Assembly: GCA_029945725.1 (NCBI GenBank)
Contig: JAQSDB010000008.1
Coordinates: 186,001 to 250,000 of the forward strand
From: a bacterium
GTDB lineage: Bacteria > Pseudomonadota > Gammaproteobacteria > Pseudomonadales > Moraxellaceae
DNA length: 64,000 bases
Reading direction: 5' to 3'
Shown here: positions 17,842-24,973 of the stretch, one piece after another
Layout: each line of letters begins with the position of its first letter
Numbering within the stretch: position 1 is the stretch's first letter
Made by a program: the position numbers and the translations under genes
The notes under the pieces: model-generated
Seen by the model: only the letters and a program-made list of their open reading frames with translations
What the model was told of the DNA's origin: nothing
Databases searched by the model: none

Positions 17842-18759
17842 ATGACCAACGTCCCCCACACAAAAACCCGCCTGCTCATCGTGCTCAACCCCACGGCAGG
17901 CCGTCATAAGCAGGACCATATCAACCGCATCATGGCGGCCTTGCAGAAGCACGGCATAAGCGCCGAGGTGTATGAAACACGAGGCCCCGGTGATGCCATT
18001 ACGGCACTGCCAAAACTGACACCGGATTTCGACATTGTGGTGGCGGCCGGTGGCGATGGCACGGTGAATGAAGTCCTGAACGGCATCCGCGGCAGCGCGG
18101 TTACGCTGGGCATCATTCCCTGCGGCACCACCAATGTGCTGGCGACCGAGCTCGGGCTGCCGGGCAAACCCGAGGCCATTGCCGCCCTTCTGGCCAGCGG
18201 CCAGACGCGCGATATTCATACCGGCGACGTCAATGGCCGCCGCTTCGGCATGATGGTCGGCATCGGTTACGACGCGTGGGTAGTGGCAGGTGTCAGTCGT
18301 GAACTGAAACAGAAGCTGGGCAAGCTGGCGTATGTTTTATCCATGGTGCGCGAACTGCGGCATTTTGGCAGCCGGCAATACCAGTTGCAGATCGACGACA
18401 GCCTGCATACGGCAACCTCCGTGGTTGCCACGCTCGGCCGCCACTATGCCGGCTCCTATGTTTTCGCCCGCAGCGCGCGTATTGATGAGCCGCTGATTGA
18501 TGTCCTGCTGGTACAAACCCTGAGTCGCTGGGCGTTCTTGCTGATGCTGCTTGCACTGCCACTGGGCCTGGCCGAAAAACTGCCGTTCATGAAAACCGTC
18601 AAGGGCCGGCGGGTGCATATCAGTCCCTACCCGGCAGATGCCGCGGAGGCCCCGCGCGAAAGCATCCAGGCCGACGGCGACAGTATCGGTTACCTGCCGG
18701 CCGAACTGGAGGTGATTGAAACGCCGCTCAGGGTGCTGGCGCCGCCACCCCGGGCCTGA
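17842..18759 (+). CDS. Diacylglycerol kinase-family lipid kinase (YegS/DgkB-like)
   Basis: A 305-residue cytoplasmic enzyme expected to phosphorylate a membrane lipid alcohol such as diacylglycerol. Diagnostic motifs are NPTAGR near residue 18, the nucleotide-binding GGDGTVNEVLNG (about 72-83) and PCGTTNVLATELG (about 96-108). A C-terminal beta-rich lipid-binding half ends in a QADGD motif (about 280-284). It follows the DedA-PAP2 gene, and the pairing of a lipid kinase with a lipid phosphatase is suggestive. Its last 32 bp overlap the convergent PA2778-type gene, and no terminator separates them. The exact lipid is unknown. Confidence 0.9.
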   Translation: MTNVPHTKTRLLIVLNPTAGRHKQDHINRIMAALQKHGISAEVYETRGPGDAITALPKLTPDFDIVVAAGGDGTVNEVLNGIRGSAVTLGIIPCGTTNVLATELGLPGKPEAIAALLASGQTRDIHTGDVNGRRFGMMVGIGYDAWVVAGVSRELKQKLGKLAYVLSMVRELRHFGSRQYQLQIDDSLHTATSVVATLGRHYAGSYVFARSARIDEPLIDVLLVQTLSRWAFLLMLLALPLGLAEKLPFMKTVKGRRVHISPYPADAAEAPRESIQADGDSIGYLPAELEVIETPLRVLAPPPRA

Positions 18760-19735
18760 ACGGAAAAACAGCGCCGGCTGCTGGCGCTGTCTGTGCCTCA
18801 GCCTTATAGGGCGACAGCGCCTGATGGATGGCCGCCAGGGTGCTGCGCGTCGCCGGAATATCCAGCACCGCCACTGCACGCCGGGCGAAAGGCAACGCTT
18901 CCTGCGCACGCCCGCCTTTCAGCAGGAGGTCGGCCAGATTATTCAGGCCCGGTCCATACATCGGTTGCCGGCGTACCAGTTCACGCAGGGTGGACTCGGC
19001 GCGCGGCATATCGCCCAGTGCCACTGAACTGCCGGCCAGTCCCAGCCAGGCACTGTTCTGCTCCGGCCAGTTCAATACCGCGCGCGCGAAACCGGCTTGT
19101 GCCTCGGTCACGGTACCGATCTTTTCCATCAGGGCCAGTTCGCGAATCACCACTTTGGCATCGAGGGTGTCGGGAATACGGGCCGGGTCCAGCACCATTA
19201 CCGCCCAGTACCCGCTACGCGCCCAAGTGTGTTCAAACGTGGAGAAAGTGATCGCCAGACGTTCGGTTTTACCCGAGCGCAAACGGATTTCTTCCCGCGC
19301 ACGATCCGCCCCCACCACCACGGCAAAGTGCCAGACCGGATACCAGGACAGGCCGTTGTTCTGCAGTACCAGCACCGGATAGCCCTGCTCTACCGCCGCC
19401 AGCACGGCCGCCAGATCCGGCGCCAGCGGATACACCACGCGCCCCTGCTGGCGTGCTGCCGCTACCAGCGCCACGGCAAAGCTGCCCTGGCGCCCTGGTA
19501 CATAGACCTGCCCGGCCAGTTGTTCCGGCGTCACCGCCTTCCCGCTGTAAGCCAGCATGGTGGCCAATGCTGCCGGGCCGCACTGGTGCTCTTCCTGCGC
19601 GAAAAACGGCACATCCGAAAGCTCGACCGGCTTGGCGCCGGCTGGCCGCATTGTGCGCAATGCCCGGGTCTGTGGCGCCACGCAAGCCGCTAAAAAAAAC
19701 GCGAGAAAAAACACCACCGCTATCCGTATTTTCAT
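18728..19735 (-). CDS. PA2778-family C39-like cysteine peptidase lipoprotein with TPR repeats
   Basis: A 335-residue predicted lipoprotein (lipobox LAAC, Cys18). Residues 38-165 form a C39-like papain-fold peptidase with candidate catalytic Cys52 (QCGPAALA) and His136 (WHFAVVVG). The C-terminal half (about 200-320) contains TPR-like helices (AWLGLAGSSVALG; NLADLLLKGGRAQEALPFA). Unlike bacteriocin exporters it has no ABC transporter domains. The gene lies 100 bp downstream of the PA2779-type gene, and an inverted repeat sits in the gap. The pair recurs together in Pseudomonas and relatives. Substrate is unknown; the small membrane partner is the obvious candidate, which is inference. Confidence 0.85.
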   Translation of the reverse strand: MKIRIAVVFFLAFFLAACVAPQTRALRTMRPAGAKPVELSDVPFFAQEEHQCGPAALATMLAYSGKAVTPEQLAGQVYVPGRQGSFAVALVAAARQQGRVVYPLAPDLAAVLAAVEQGYPVLVLQNNGLSWYPVWHFAVVVGADRAREEIRLRSGKTERLAITFSTFEHTWARSGYWAVMVLDPARIPDTLDAKVVIRELALMEKIGTVTEAQAGFARAVLNWPEQNSAWLGLAGSSVALGDMPRAESTLRELVRRQPMYGPGLNNLADLLLKGGRAQEALPFARRAVAVLDIPATRSTLAAIHQALSPYKAEAQTAPAAGAVFPFRPGVAAPAP

Positions 19736-19793
19736 GAGTGTTTTCGGAGATTTTTTACCAGAGGGAAATGATCAGGCCGTTGGCAATACAACG

Positions 19794-19821
19794 ACCCGCT
19801 GCAAGCTGCCTTGCAGCGGGT
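19794..19821 (-). promoter_or_regulatory. Strong hairpin between the PA2779-type and PA2778-type genes
   Basis: A 12-bp perfect inverted repeat (ACCCGCTGCAAG / CTTGCAGCGGGT) with a 4-base loop, 15 bp after the PA2779-type stop codon. No T-run follows on the minus strand, so it looks more like an mRNA stabiliser, processing site or partial attenuator than a full terminator. It could set a higher level of the small protein than of the peptidase. Confidence 0.6.
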
Positions 19822-19835
19822 TCGACGTGACGGAC

Positions 19836-20228
19836 TTAACGGATGGAACGCGTGAAGGGGAATATCTTGGTGAAGCCGAGAATGTCGGTAATCAGCAGCA
19901 CCAGGAAAATGAACACGACCACACCAATAATGTCGCCACCCGCCGGGACAGTGTCCAGACGCTGACCCAGCTGCATCACTTCGTCATCCGACAGGGCCGC
20001 CACGCGGGCCGCTGCCTGCTCGCTGCTCACACCATATCGCGCCAGACCGGACTGCACATCGGCACGCGCCAGCAAAGCGGCAACCCGTGCACGTTCGGCA
20101 GAGACCACCTGCAAAGGCGCCGTCACTTCTGCCGTGGTCATCACCATGGCCTGTACCGGCAGGCTGGCGAAACCCATGCTGGCAATCAGGATCAGTGCCG
20201 TGGTTTTCAGGCTTTTGTTCATCATCAT
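19836..20228 (-). CDS. PA2779-family small membrane protein
   Basis: A 130-residue protein with a signal peptide ending near VQA. A helical segment bears the family stretch ALLARADVQSGLARYGVSSEQAAARVAALSDDEV. One C-terminal transmembrane helix (about 98-118) follows, then the strikingly conserved tail TKIFPFTRSIR. AAAGGAG precedes the first of three consecutive ATG codons at 20228. Family function is unknown. It is encoded immediately before the PA2778-type peptidase on the same strand. A GG-type leader is not obvious, but DTVPAGGD just before the membrane helix could be examined as a cleavage site. Confidence 0.85.
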   Translation of the reverse strand: MMMNKSLKTTALILIASMGFASLPVQAMVMTTAEVTAPLQVVSAERARVAALLARADVQSGLARYGVSSEQAAARVAALSDDEVMQLGQRLDTVPAGGDIIGVVVFIFLVLLITDILGFTKIFPFTRSIR

Positions 20229-20405
20229 GGTAAAACTCCTTTTCCATGGAATGGAAACTCTTGATGATTCTGGTATATCCGGCACCAACATGCCACGTCG
20301 CGGCTGTTGAAGATTCGTGACGAATACACCAGAAACAAGCGTAACCGTGCTGCCCGCAGAAGACGTGCTAGGTTTAGGATGAGCATGGCCCAAGAGAACA
20401 TCATC

Positions 20406-20756
20406 ATGAAAATGCAGCATCTGCTCACCCGCTGGCAGTCATTCGCACGGACACCGGAAGCCCGGCTGTCCCTGCACACCGAAATTGGTCTTCACGATGC
20501 GGCGCGCCTGCATGCCCTCGCCGACATGTACACGGGGGGCGATGTCAGTGCCGTGCTGGCCGATCTTCTGCATGTGGCACTGGATGAGCTGGAAGAAGCC
20601 TTCCCCTATACCCATGGCCAGCGCCAGATCGGGGAAGACGAGTTTGGTGACCCGCTGTATGAGGACATCGGACCGACGCCGCGCTTTCTGGCCCTGACGC
20701 AGCAACACCTGAAAGCACTGGAAGCTGCCGCACAGCAGAGCCCACCTGTCGCATAG
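20406..20756 (+). CDS. Small acidic protein of the family annotated as pilin assembly / 'type 1 pili tip component'
   Basis: A 116-residue, probably cytoplasmic protein without signal peptide or membrane helix. The central segment (DAARLHALADMY, then LLHVALDELEEAFPY) and the tail (DEFGDPLYEDIGPTPRFLALTQQHLKAL) match a short family seen in Pseudomonas under the names above. No pilin features are visible, so the family name is probably misleading. The start at 20406 matches the usual MKxxxLLxxW beginning; ATGs at 20379 and 20385 are alternatives. The PilH-like regulator follows about 110 bp downstream. Confidence 0.75.
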   Translation: MKMQHLLTRWQSFARTPEARLSLHTEIGLHDAARLHALADMYTGGDVSAVLADLLHVALDELEEAFPYTHGQRQIGEDEFGDPLYEDIGPTPRFLALTQQHLKALEAAAQQSPPVA

Positions 20757-20866
20757 ACGCACCAGTCAGCCCATCGAGTGTGAATGGGGCCGCAGACTGT
20801 ACAGACAGCACTACACGTTGGCAGCAAGGCCGTTTATGCTGCGCCCACATTTACCGGAGAACGGCC

Positions 20867-21235
20867 ATGGCCCGCGTCCTGATTATCGACGACTCACCCA
20901 CCGACATGCAGGCCATCAGCGGCATGCTGAAAAAACACGGGCATGAGTGCACCTTTGCCAACGATGGCATGAAGGGCGTTGCCAGTGCCCGGGAAGCACA
21001 TCCCGACGTCATCCTGATGGATATCGTGATGCCGGAACTGAATGGCTATCAGGCCACCCGCCGCCTGACCCAGGACAAGGATACCGCCCACATTCCGGTC
21101 ATCATCATCAGCAGCAAGACACAGGAAACCGACCGTGTCTGGGGCATGCGCCAGGGCGCCCGTGCCTATATCTGCAAACCGATCAATGAAGAAGAGCTCG
21201 CCAGGACAATTGCCGAGCTGGCGCCGCCGCACTGA
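20867..21235 (+). CDS. Single-domain response regulator, PilH/PilG-like
   Basis: A 122-residue CheY-like receiver with no output domain. The acidic pocket (IIDDSPTD, residues 6-13), the phospho-acceptor Asp in VILMDIVMPELNG (about residue 54), the SS switch residues and the lysine in YICKPINEEE are all present. It resembles PilH/PilG twitching-motility regulators, but no other pil or chp gene is nearby. Its kinase cannot be named. A terminator hairpin follows at 21255. Confidence 0.85.
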   Translation: MARVLIIDDSPTDMQAISGMLKKHGHECTFANDGMKGVASAREAHPDVILMDIVMPELNGYQATRRLTQDKDTAHIPVIIISSKTQETDRVWGMRQGARAYICKPINEEELARTIAELAPPH

Positions 21236-21254
21236 CGGCAGCACAACTCCCGAG

Positions 21255-21285
21255 CAAGGGCCGGCACATGCCGGCCTTTTTGTTT
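21255..21285 (+). terminator. Intrinsic terminator after the PilH-like regulator
   Basis: GGGCCGGC-ACAT-GCCGGCCTTTTTGTTT forms a G+C stem with a tetraloop and T-run, 20 bp beyond the stop codon. Confidence 0.8.
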
Positions 21286-21362
21286 GAGCGCAACCTCCCC
21301 TCTTAATGACCGCTTAATCCAGCCTGCCCATGCTGCATGGAAACCCGCCCGAGGCGATTCCC

Positions 21363-21770
21363 ATGCGCACACTCCTGATGTTTCTCTGCTTCCTGCCGGC
21401 CATGACGATAGCCACGGCCCATGCCGACACTCCCGCCAGCCTGCTCGCGACCTACAAGACAGCCGCCGCACAGGAAAATACGGCCTTCACCGCTTTCTCC
21501 GCCGATCGTGGCCGCCAGTTCTTTACCAGCCGCCATGGCGCCGACTGGAGCTGCAGCAGCTGCCACACCAGCGACCCGCGCCAGTCCGGCCATCATGCCG
21601 TGACGAACAAGGTCATCGCGCCGATGGCCCCCGCCGTCAATCCGGAACGCTTCACCGATGCCGCCAGGGTGGAAAAGTGGTTCCGCCGCAACTGCAAGGA
21701 CGTTGTCGGTCGTGCCTGTACCGCCACGGAAAAAGGCGACGTTGTCATCTATCTGCAAAGCCTGCGCTAG
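21363..21770 (+). CDS. DUF1924 c-type cytochrome (SHP-like)
   Basis: A 135-residue periplasmic monoheme cytochrome. A signal peptide ends near AHA (about residue 20). One heme c site, CSSCH, lies near residue 62. The family includes the oxygen- and NO-binding SHP (sphaeroides heme protein), whose distal ligand is an Asn. It is the first gene of a tight set with a diheme cytochrome, cytochrome b561 and a two-component system, the same order known for shp-dhc-cytb clusters. Electrons are expected to come from quinol through b561 and the diheme cytochrome. Confidence 0.88.
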   Translation: MRTLLMFLCFLPAMTIATAHADTPASLLATYKTAAAQENTAFTAFSADRGRQFFTSRHGADWSCSSCHTSDPRQSGHHAVTNKVIAPMAPAVNPERFTDAARVEKWFRRNCKDVVGRACTATEKGDVVIYLQSLR

Positions 21771-21779
21771 GAGCCTGCC

Positions 21780-22256
21780 ATGAAACCATTCCTGTTCTGT
21801 GCCGCCATTGTGCTGACATCATTCGGCATGCTGAACAGCGCTCACGCCGAATCCCGGCCACGGGCAAACGACCCGCTCTGGCAGCAGGAATGCGGCAGCT
21901 GCCATGTTCCCTATCCGCCGCGACTGCTTTCCGCCGCTTCATGGAACACGGTCATGGACGGGCTTGGCAGCCACTTTGGCTCTGATGCCAGTCTCGACCC
22001 GGCCAGCACCAAAGCCATTCGCCGCTTTCTCACCAGTCATGCCGGCACGCGCACCACCGAACGCCAGGGCAAAGCGCTGCTGCGCATCACGGAAACCCCG
22101 TGGTTTGTGCATGAACACAGTGAAGAGCTGCCTGCCGGCATCTGGAAATCACCTGCGGTCAAATCCGCATCGAATTGCAGTGCCTGCCACACCCAGGCGG
22201 CGCAGGGCAGCTTTTCCGAACATGAAATCCGCCTTCCCAAGGGAGTATCGAGATGA
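21780..22256 (+). CDS. Diheme cytochrome c (DHC family)
   Basis: A 158-residue periplasmic protein with a signal peptide (cleavage near AHA, about residue 23) and two heme c sites: CGSCH near residue 38 and CSACH near residue 138. That spacing is typical of the DHC family that reduces SHP. An AGGAG ribosome site follows the upstream stop by a few bases. Its 3' end overlaps the b561 gene by 4 bp (ATGA), so translation is likely coupled. It should shuttle electrons between the membrane cytochrome b and the DUF1924 cytochrome. Confidence 0.9.
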   Translation: MKPFLFCAAIVLTSFGMLNSAHAESRPRANDPLWQQECGSCHVPYPPRLLSAASWNTVMDGLGSHFGSDASLDPASTKAIRRFLTSHAGTRTTERQGKALLRITETPWFVHEHSEELPAGIWKSPAVKSASNCSACHTQAAQGSFSEHEIRLPKGVSR

Positions 22257-22939
22257 AAGAACGCAGCCTGATCTGGGACTTTCCCGTGCGCATTTTCCAC
22301 TGGGCGCTGGCCGCCAGTTTTGCCGGCGCCTGGCTGACGGCAGAAAGCGAACGCTGGCGTGACATCCACATCGCCTTTGGCTACACGATGGCCGGTCTGA
22401 TCCTGTTCCGCCTGGTCTGGGGCATCGTCGGCACCCGCCATGCGCGCTTCAGTGATTTTGTGCGCGGCCCGACCGCCGTCTGGAATTACCTGCGCTCGCT
22501 GCTGACGCCCAGGCCGGAAGCGCATGCCGGCCACAATCCTGTCGGTGCGCTGGCGGTCATCGCCCTGCTCGCGCTGGGTCTGGTCACCGCCGCCTCCGGC
22601 TGGTTCATCGAAGCCGATCTCGGCGGCGACTGGCTGGAAGAGGCGCATGAAGTCCTCGCCAGCCTCATGCTGGGCATTGTCGGCGTGCATGTCGCCGGCG
22701 TCCTGTTCAGCAGCCGCATGCACCATGAAAACCTGATTGCCGGCATGATCACCGGCCGCAAGCCCGGCCATCCCGGCGAAGGTATCCGCAATCCGCGGCC
22801 AATCATCGGCCTGCTCCTGCTGGCCACTCTGGCCGGCTTCTGGGGATGGACGCTGAGTAATCGCCTGCAGGCCAGCACACCCGCTGCCGTCATGGACAAA
22901 AATCCCGCCGCCAACCAACATCGTGATGCGGATGACTGA
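22253..22939 (+). CDS. Cytochrome b561 family membrane protein
   Basis: A 228-residue inner-membrane diheme cytochrome b with four main helices and a possible fifth C-terminal segment (about residues 182-202). The N-terminal signature WDFPVRIFHWALA includes a heme-ligand His (residue 14). Further histidines (about residues 35, 100 and 148 onward) suit two b hemes. It is expected to take electrons from the quinone pool and pass them to the periplasmic diheme cytochrome encoded just upstream. The response regulator gene begins 17 bp later, so the whole module may be one operon. Confidence 0.9.
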   Translation: MKERSLIWDFPVRIFHWALAASFAGAWLTAESERWRDIHIAFGYTMAGLILFRLVWGIVGTRHARFSDFVRGPTAVWNYLRSLLTPRPEAHAGHNPVGALAVIALLALGLVTAASGWFIEADLGGDWLEEAHEVLASLMLGIVGVHVAGVLFSSRMHHENLIAGMITGRKPGHPGEGIRNPRPIIGLLLLATLAGFWGWTLSNRLQASTPAAVMDKNPAANQHRDADD

Positions 22940-22956
22940 AACGGGAAAACGGCACT

Positions 22957-23622
22957 ATGCGCGTACTGGTGGTGGAAGATGATGCGCATCTGGGCGACGG
23001 CCTCTGTGCCGGACTGCGCCAGCACGGTTTCGCGGTTGACTGGGTGCAGAACGGCCTTGATGCCTCGGCAGCACTGGAAACCGAAACCTACGCCGCCGTC
23101 GTGCTCGACATCGCCCTGCCCGGGCGCAACGGGCTGGACGTCCTGGCGCGCTGCCGTACGCAGCAGAATACCGTTCCGGTTTTATTGCTGACCGCGCGCG
23201 ACACCGTCAGTGACCGCATCCGCGGACTGGATGCCGGCGCCGATGATTATCTGGTGAAGCCCTTTGATCTGGGCGAGCTCGCCGCACGCCTGCGCGCCCT
23301 GGTGCGTCGGCGCAGCGGCGTTGTCACGCAGGAGCTGCGTGTCGGGGCCCTGCGCCTTGATCCTGCCACGCACGAAGTGCATTACCGCGACGTTCCCTGC
23401 CTGCTGTCGGCACGCGAATTTTCCCTGCTGCAGGCCTTCATGGGCAGCGCCGGTCGCGTGCTCACGCGCGAACAACTGGCCTCGCAGCTCTATGCCTGGG
23501 GCGAAGAAGTGGAATCAAATGCCATCGACGTACACCTGCACAATGTCCGCCGCAAGATTGCGCCTCACATTGTGCAGACACTGCGCGGCGTCGGTTATCT
23601 CATGCCGCGGGATATCGCATGA
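22957..23622 (+). CDS. OmpR-family response regulator (QseB/PmrA-like)
   Basis: A 221-residue DNA-binding regulator. The N-terminal receiver has acidic residues EDD (7-9), the phospho-acceptor Asp in AVVLDIALPGRNG (about residue 51) and Lys in LVKPFDLGE (about 101). The C-terminal winged helix includes LLSAREFSLLQAFM and the wing VRRKI..IVQTLRGVGYLM. It ends by overlapping the histidine kinase gene by 4 bp. The position directly after the cytochrome genes suggests it controls that module, but no binding site was identified. Confidence 0.9.
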   Translation: MRVLVVEDDAHLGDGLCAGLRQHGFAVDWVQNGLDASAALETETYAAVVLDIALPGRNGLDVLARCRTQQNTVPVLLLTARDTVSDRIRGLDAGADDYLVKPFDLGELAARLRALVRRRSGVVTQELRVGALRLDPATHEVHYRDVPCLLSAREFSLLQAFMGSAGRVLTREQLASQLYAWGEEVESNAIDVHLHNVRRKIAPHIVQTLRGVGYLMPRDIA

Positions 23623-24968
23623 ACACCGCCCCGCCACTGGTATACGGCAGCCTGCGCCACCGTCTCGTGCTGCTGCTGGTCAGCGGCCTGCTGCTGATCT
23701 GGCTGCTGGCGGCCGCCCTCACGGCCCTGAAAACACGCCACGAAGTCGACGAGCTGCTGGATGCGCATCTGGTACAAAGTGCATCGCTTCTGCTGTCACG
23801 CGCCAGCGAGGACTCCGACGAAACGGATATTGAACATGCGCCGGTCCTCAACCGTTATGCCTACAAGCTGGCGTTCCAGATCTGGGAGGGCGAGCAGCTG
23901 CGGCTGCACTCCGTAAATGCCCCGGCGCAGGCGCTCGGTACGCAGTCACAGGGTTTTGCCACGAGTACCGTCAACGGCCAGTCCTGGCGGACCTTCACGG
24001 CTGCCAGCCAGGACCGGCACTACCGCGTGCGGGTGGGCGAAGCACAATCCGCGCGCACGGATCTGGCGCGCGACCTGTTCCTGCAGTTGCTGAGCCCGCT
24101 CTTGCTGGCCCTGCCGCTGCTCGCCCTGCTGGTGTGGTTTGCCGTGGCGCGCGCACTGCGCCCGCTGGCCGAGTTGAGTGAGTCGATTGCCGGGCAGCAT
24201 GCCGGCAACCTCCACGCCGTCACCCTGCCGGTACCGGCCGAGCTGGCACCGCTGGTTGGCCGTCTGAACACGCTGCTGGAACAGGTGGCAAGTTCGTTTG
24301 AAAACGAGCGCCGCTTTACCAGCGATGCGGCGCACGAGTTGCGCACACCGCTGGCCGCCGTGCATACGCAGTTGCAGGTAGCGCAAGGCGCCGTGACGCC
24401 GGAAGAACGCAGCCGCGCCATTGCCATGGCCCTGGCCGCCGGGGAGCGCGCCACCCGCCTGGTGCAGCAACTGCTGACGCTGGCACGTCTGGATCACGAC
24501 ACCTCGCAGCAGCAGGCCACCGCCGTACCGTTGCGCGAACTGGTCACCACAGCGTTTGAACTGATCGCCGAAGAGGCCGCCGCACGCGACATCGCGCTTG
24601 CCTTCGAGACTGACAATGAAACCGGCACGGTGATTACCGGGCATCGCGATCTGCTGCTGATCCTGCTGCGCAACCTGCTCGACAACGCCGTGCGCTACTC
24701 GCCGGCACATACCACCGTCACCACCGTCCTGCAGAAAACGGCGGGCCGTAGTGTGCTCATCGTGAAGGACGAGGGCCCCGGCATTGCGCCGGAAAGCCGC
24801 GAGGCTGCGCTGCAGCGTTTCCGCAGGCTTGACGAATCCGGACGTCAGGGCAGCGGTCTTGGCCTGTCGATTGTCGAGCGCATCGCCAGCCTGCACGGCG
24901 CCAGCGTGTCACTGCAAACCGGCGATGGCGGCCGCGGCCTGCGCGTGGAAATCCGCTTTCCGTCCTGA
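23619..24968 (+). CDS. Sensor histidine kinase (QseC-like)
   Basis: A 449-residue membrane kinase. Transmembrane helices lie at about residues 18-37 and 147-172, around a periplasmic sensor of about 110 residues with no recognised ligand site. A HAMP linker follows. The H-box is DAAHELRTPLAAVHTQLQ (His about residue 240), and the N, G1 and G2 boxes (NLLDNAVRY, VKDEGPGIAP, GSGLGLSIV) are intact. It overlaps its response regulator gene (ATGA). A redox or gaseous signal would fit the cytochrome neighbours, but that is inference. It converges with the DUF4403 gene, with only 5 bp between stops. Confidence 0.9.
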   Translation: MNTAPPLVYGSLRHRLVLLLVSGLLLIWLLAAALTALKTRHEVDELLDAHLVQSASLLLSRASEDSDETDIEHAPVLNRYAYKLAFQIWEGEQLRLHSVNAPAQALGTQSQGFATSTVNGQSWRTFTAASQDRHYRVRVGEAQSARTDLARDLFLQLLSPLLLALPLLALLVWFAVARALRPLAELSESIAGQHAGNLHAVTLPVPAELAPLVGRLNTLLEQVASSFENERRFTSDAAHELRTPLAAVHTQLQVAQGAVTPEERSRAIAMALAAGERATRLVQQLLTLARLDHDTSQQQATAVPLRELVTTAFELIAEEAAARDIALAFETDNETGTVITGHRDLLLILLRNLLDNAVRYSPAHTTVTTVLQKTAGRSVLIVKDEGPGIAPESREAALQRFRRLDESGRQGSGLGLSIVERIASLHGASVSLQTGDGGRGLRVEIRFPS

Positions 24969-24973
24969 GCCCC

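Noticed and set aside
18765-18795. Inverted repeat ACAGCGCC/GGCGCTGT as a terminator for the lipid kinase
   Set aside because: No T-run follows, and it lies inside the coding sequence of the convergent PA2778-type gene.
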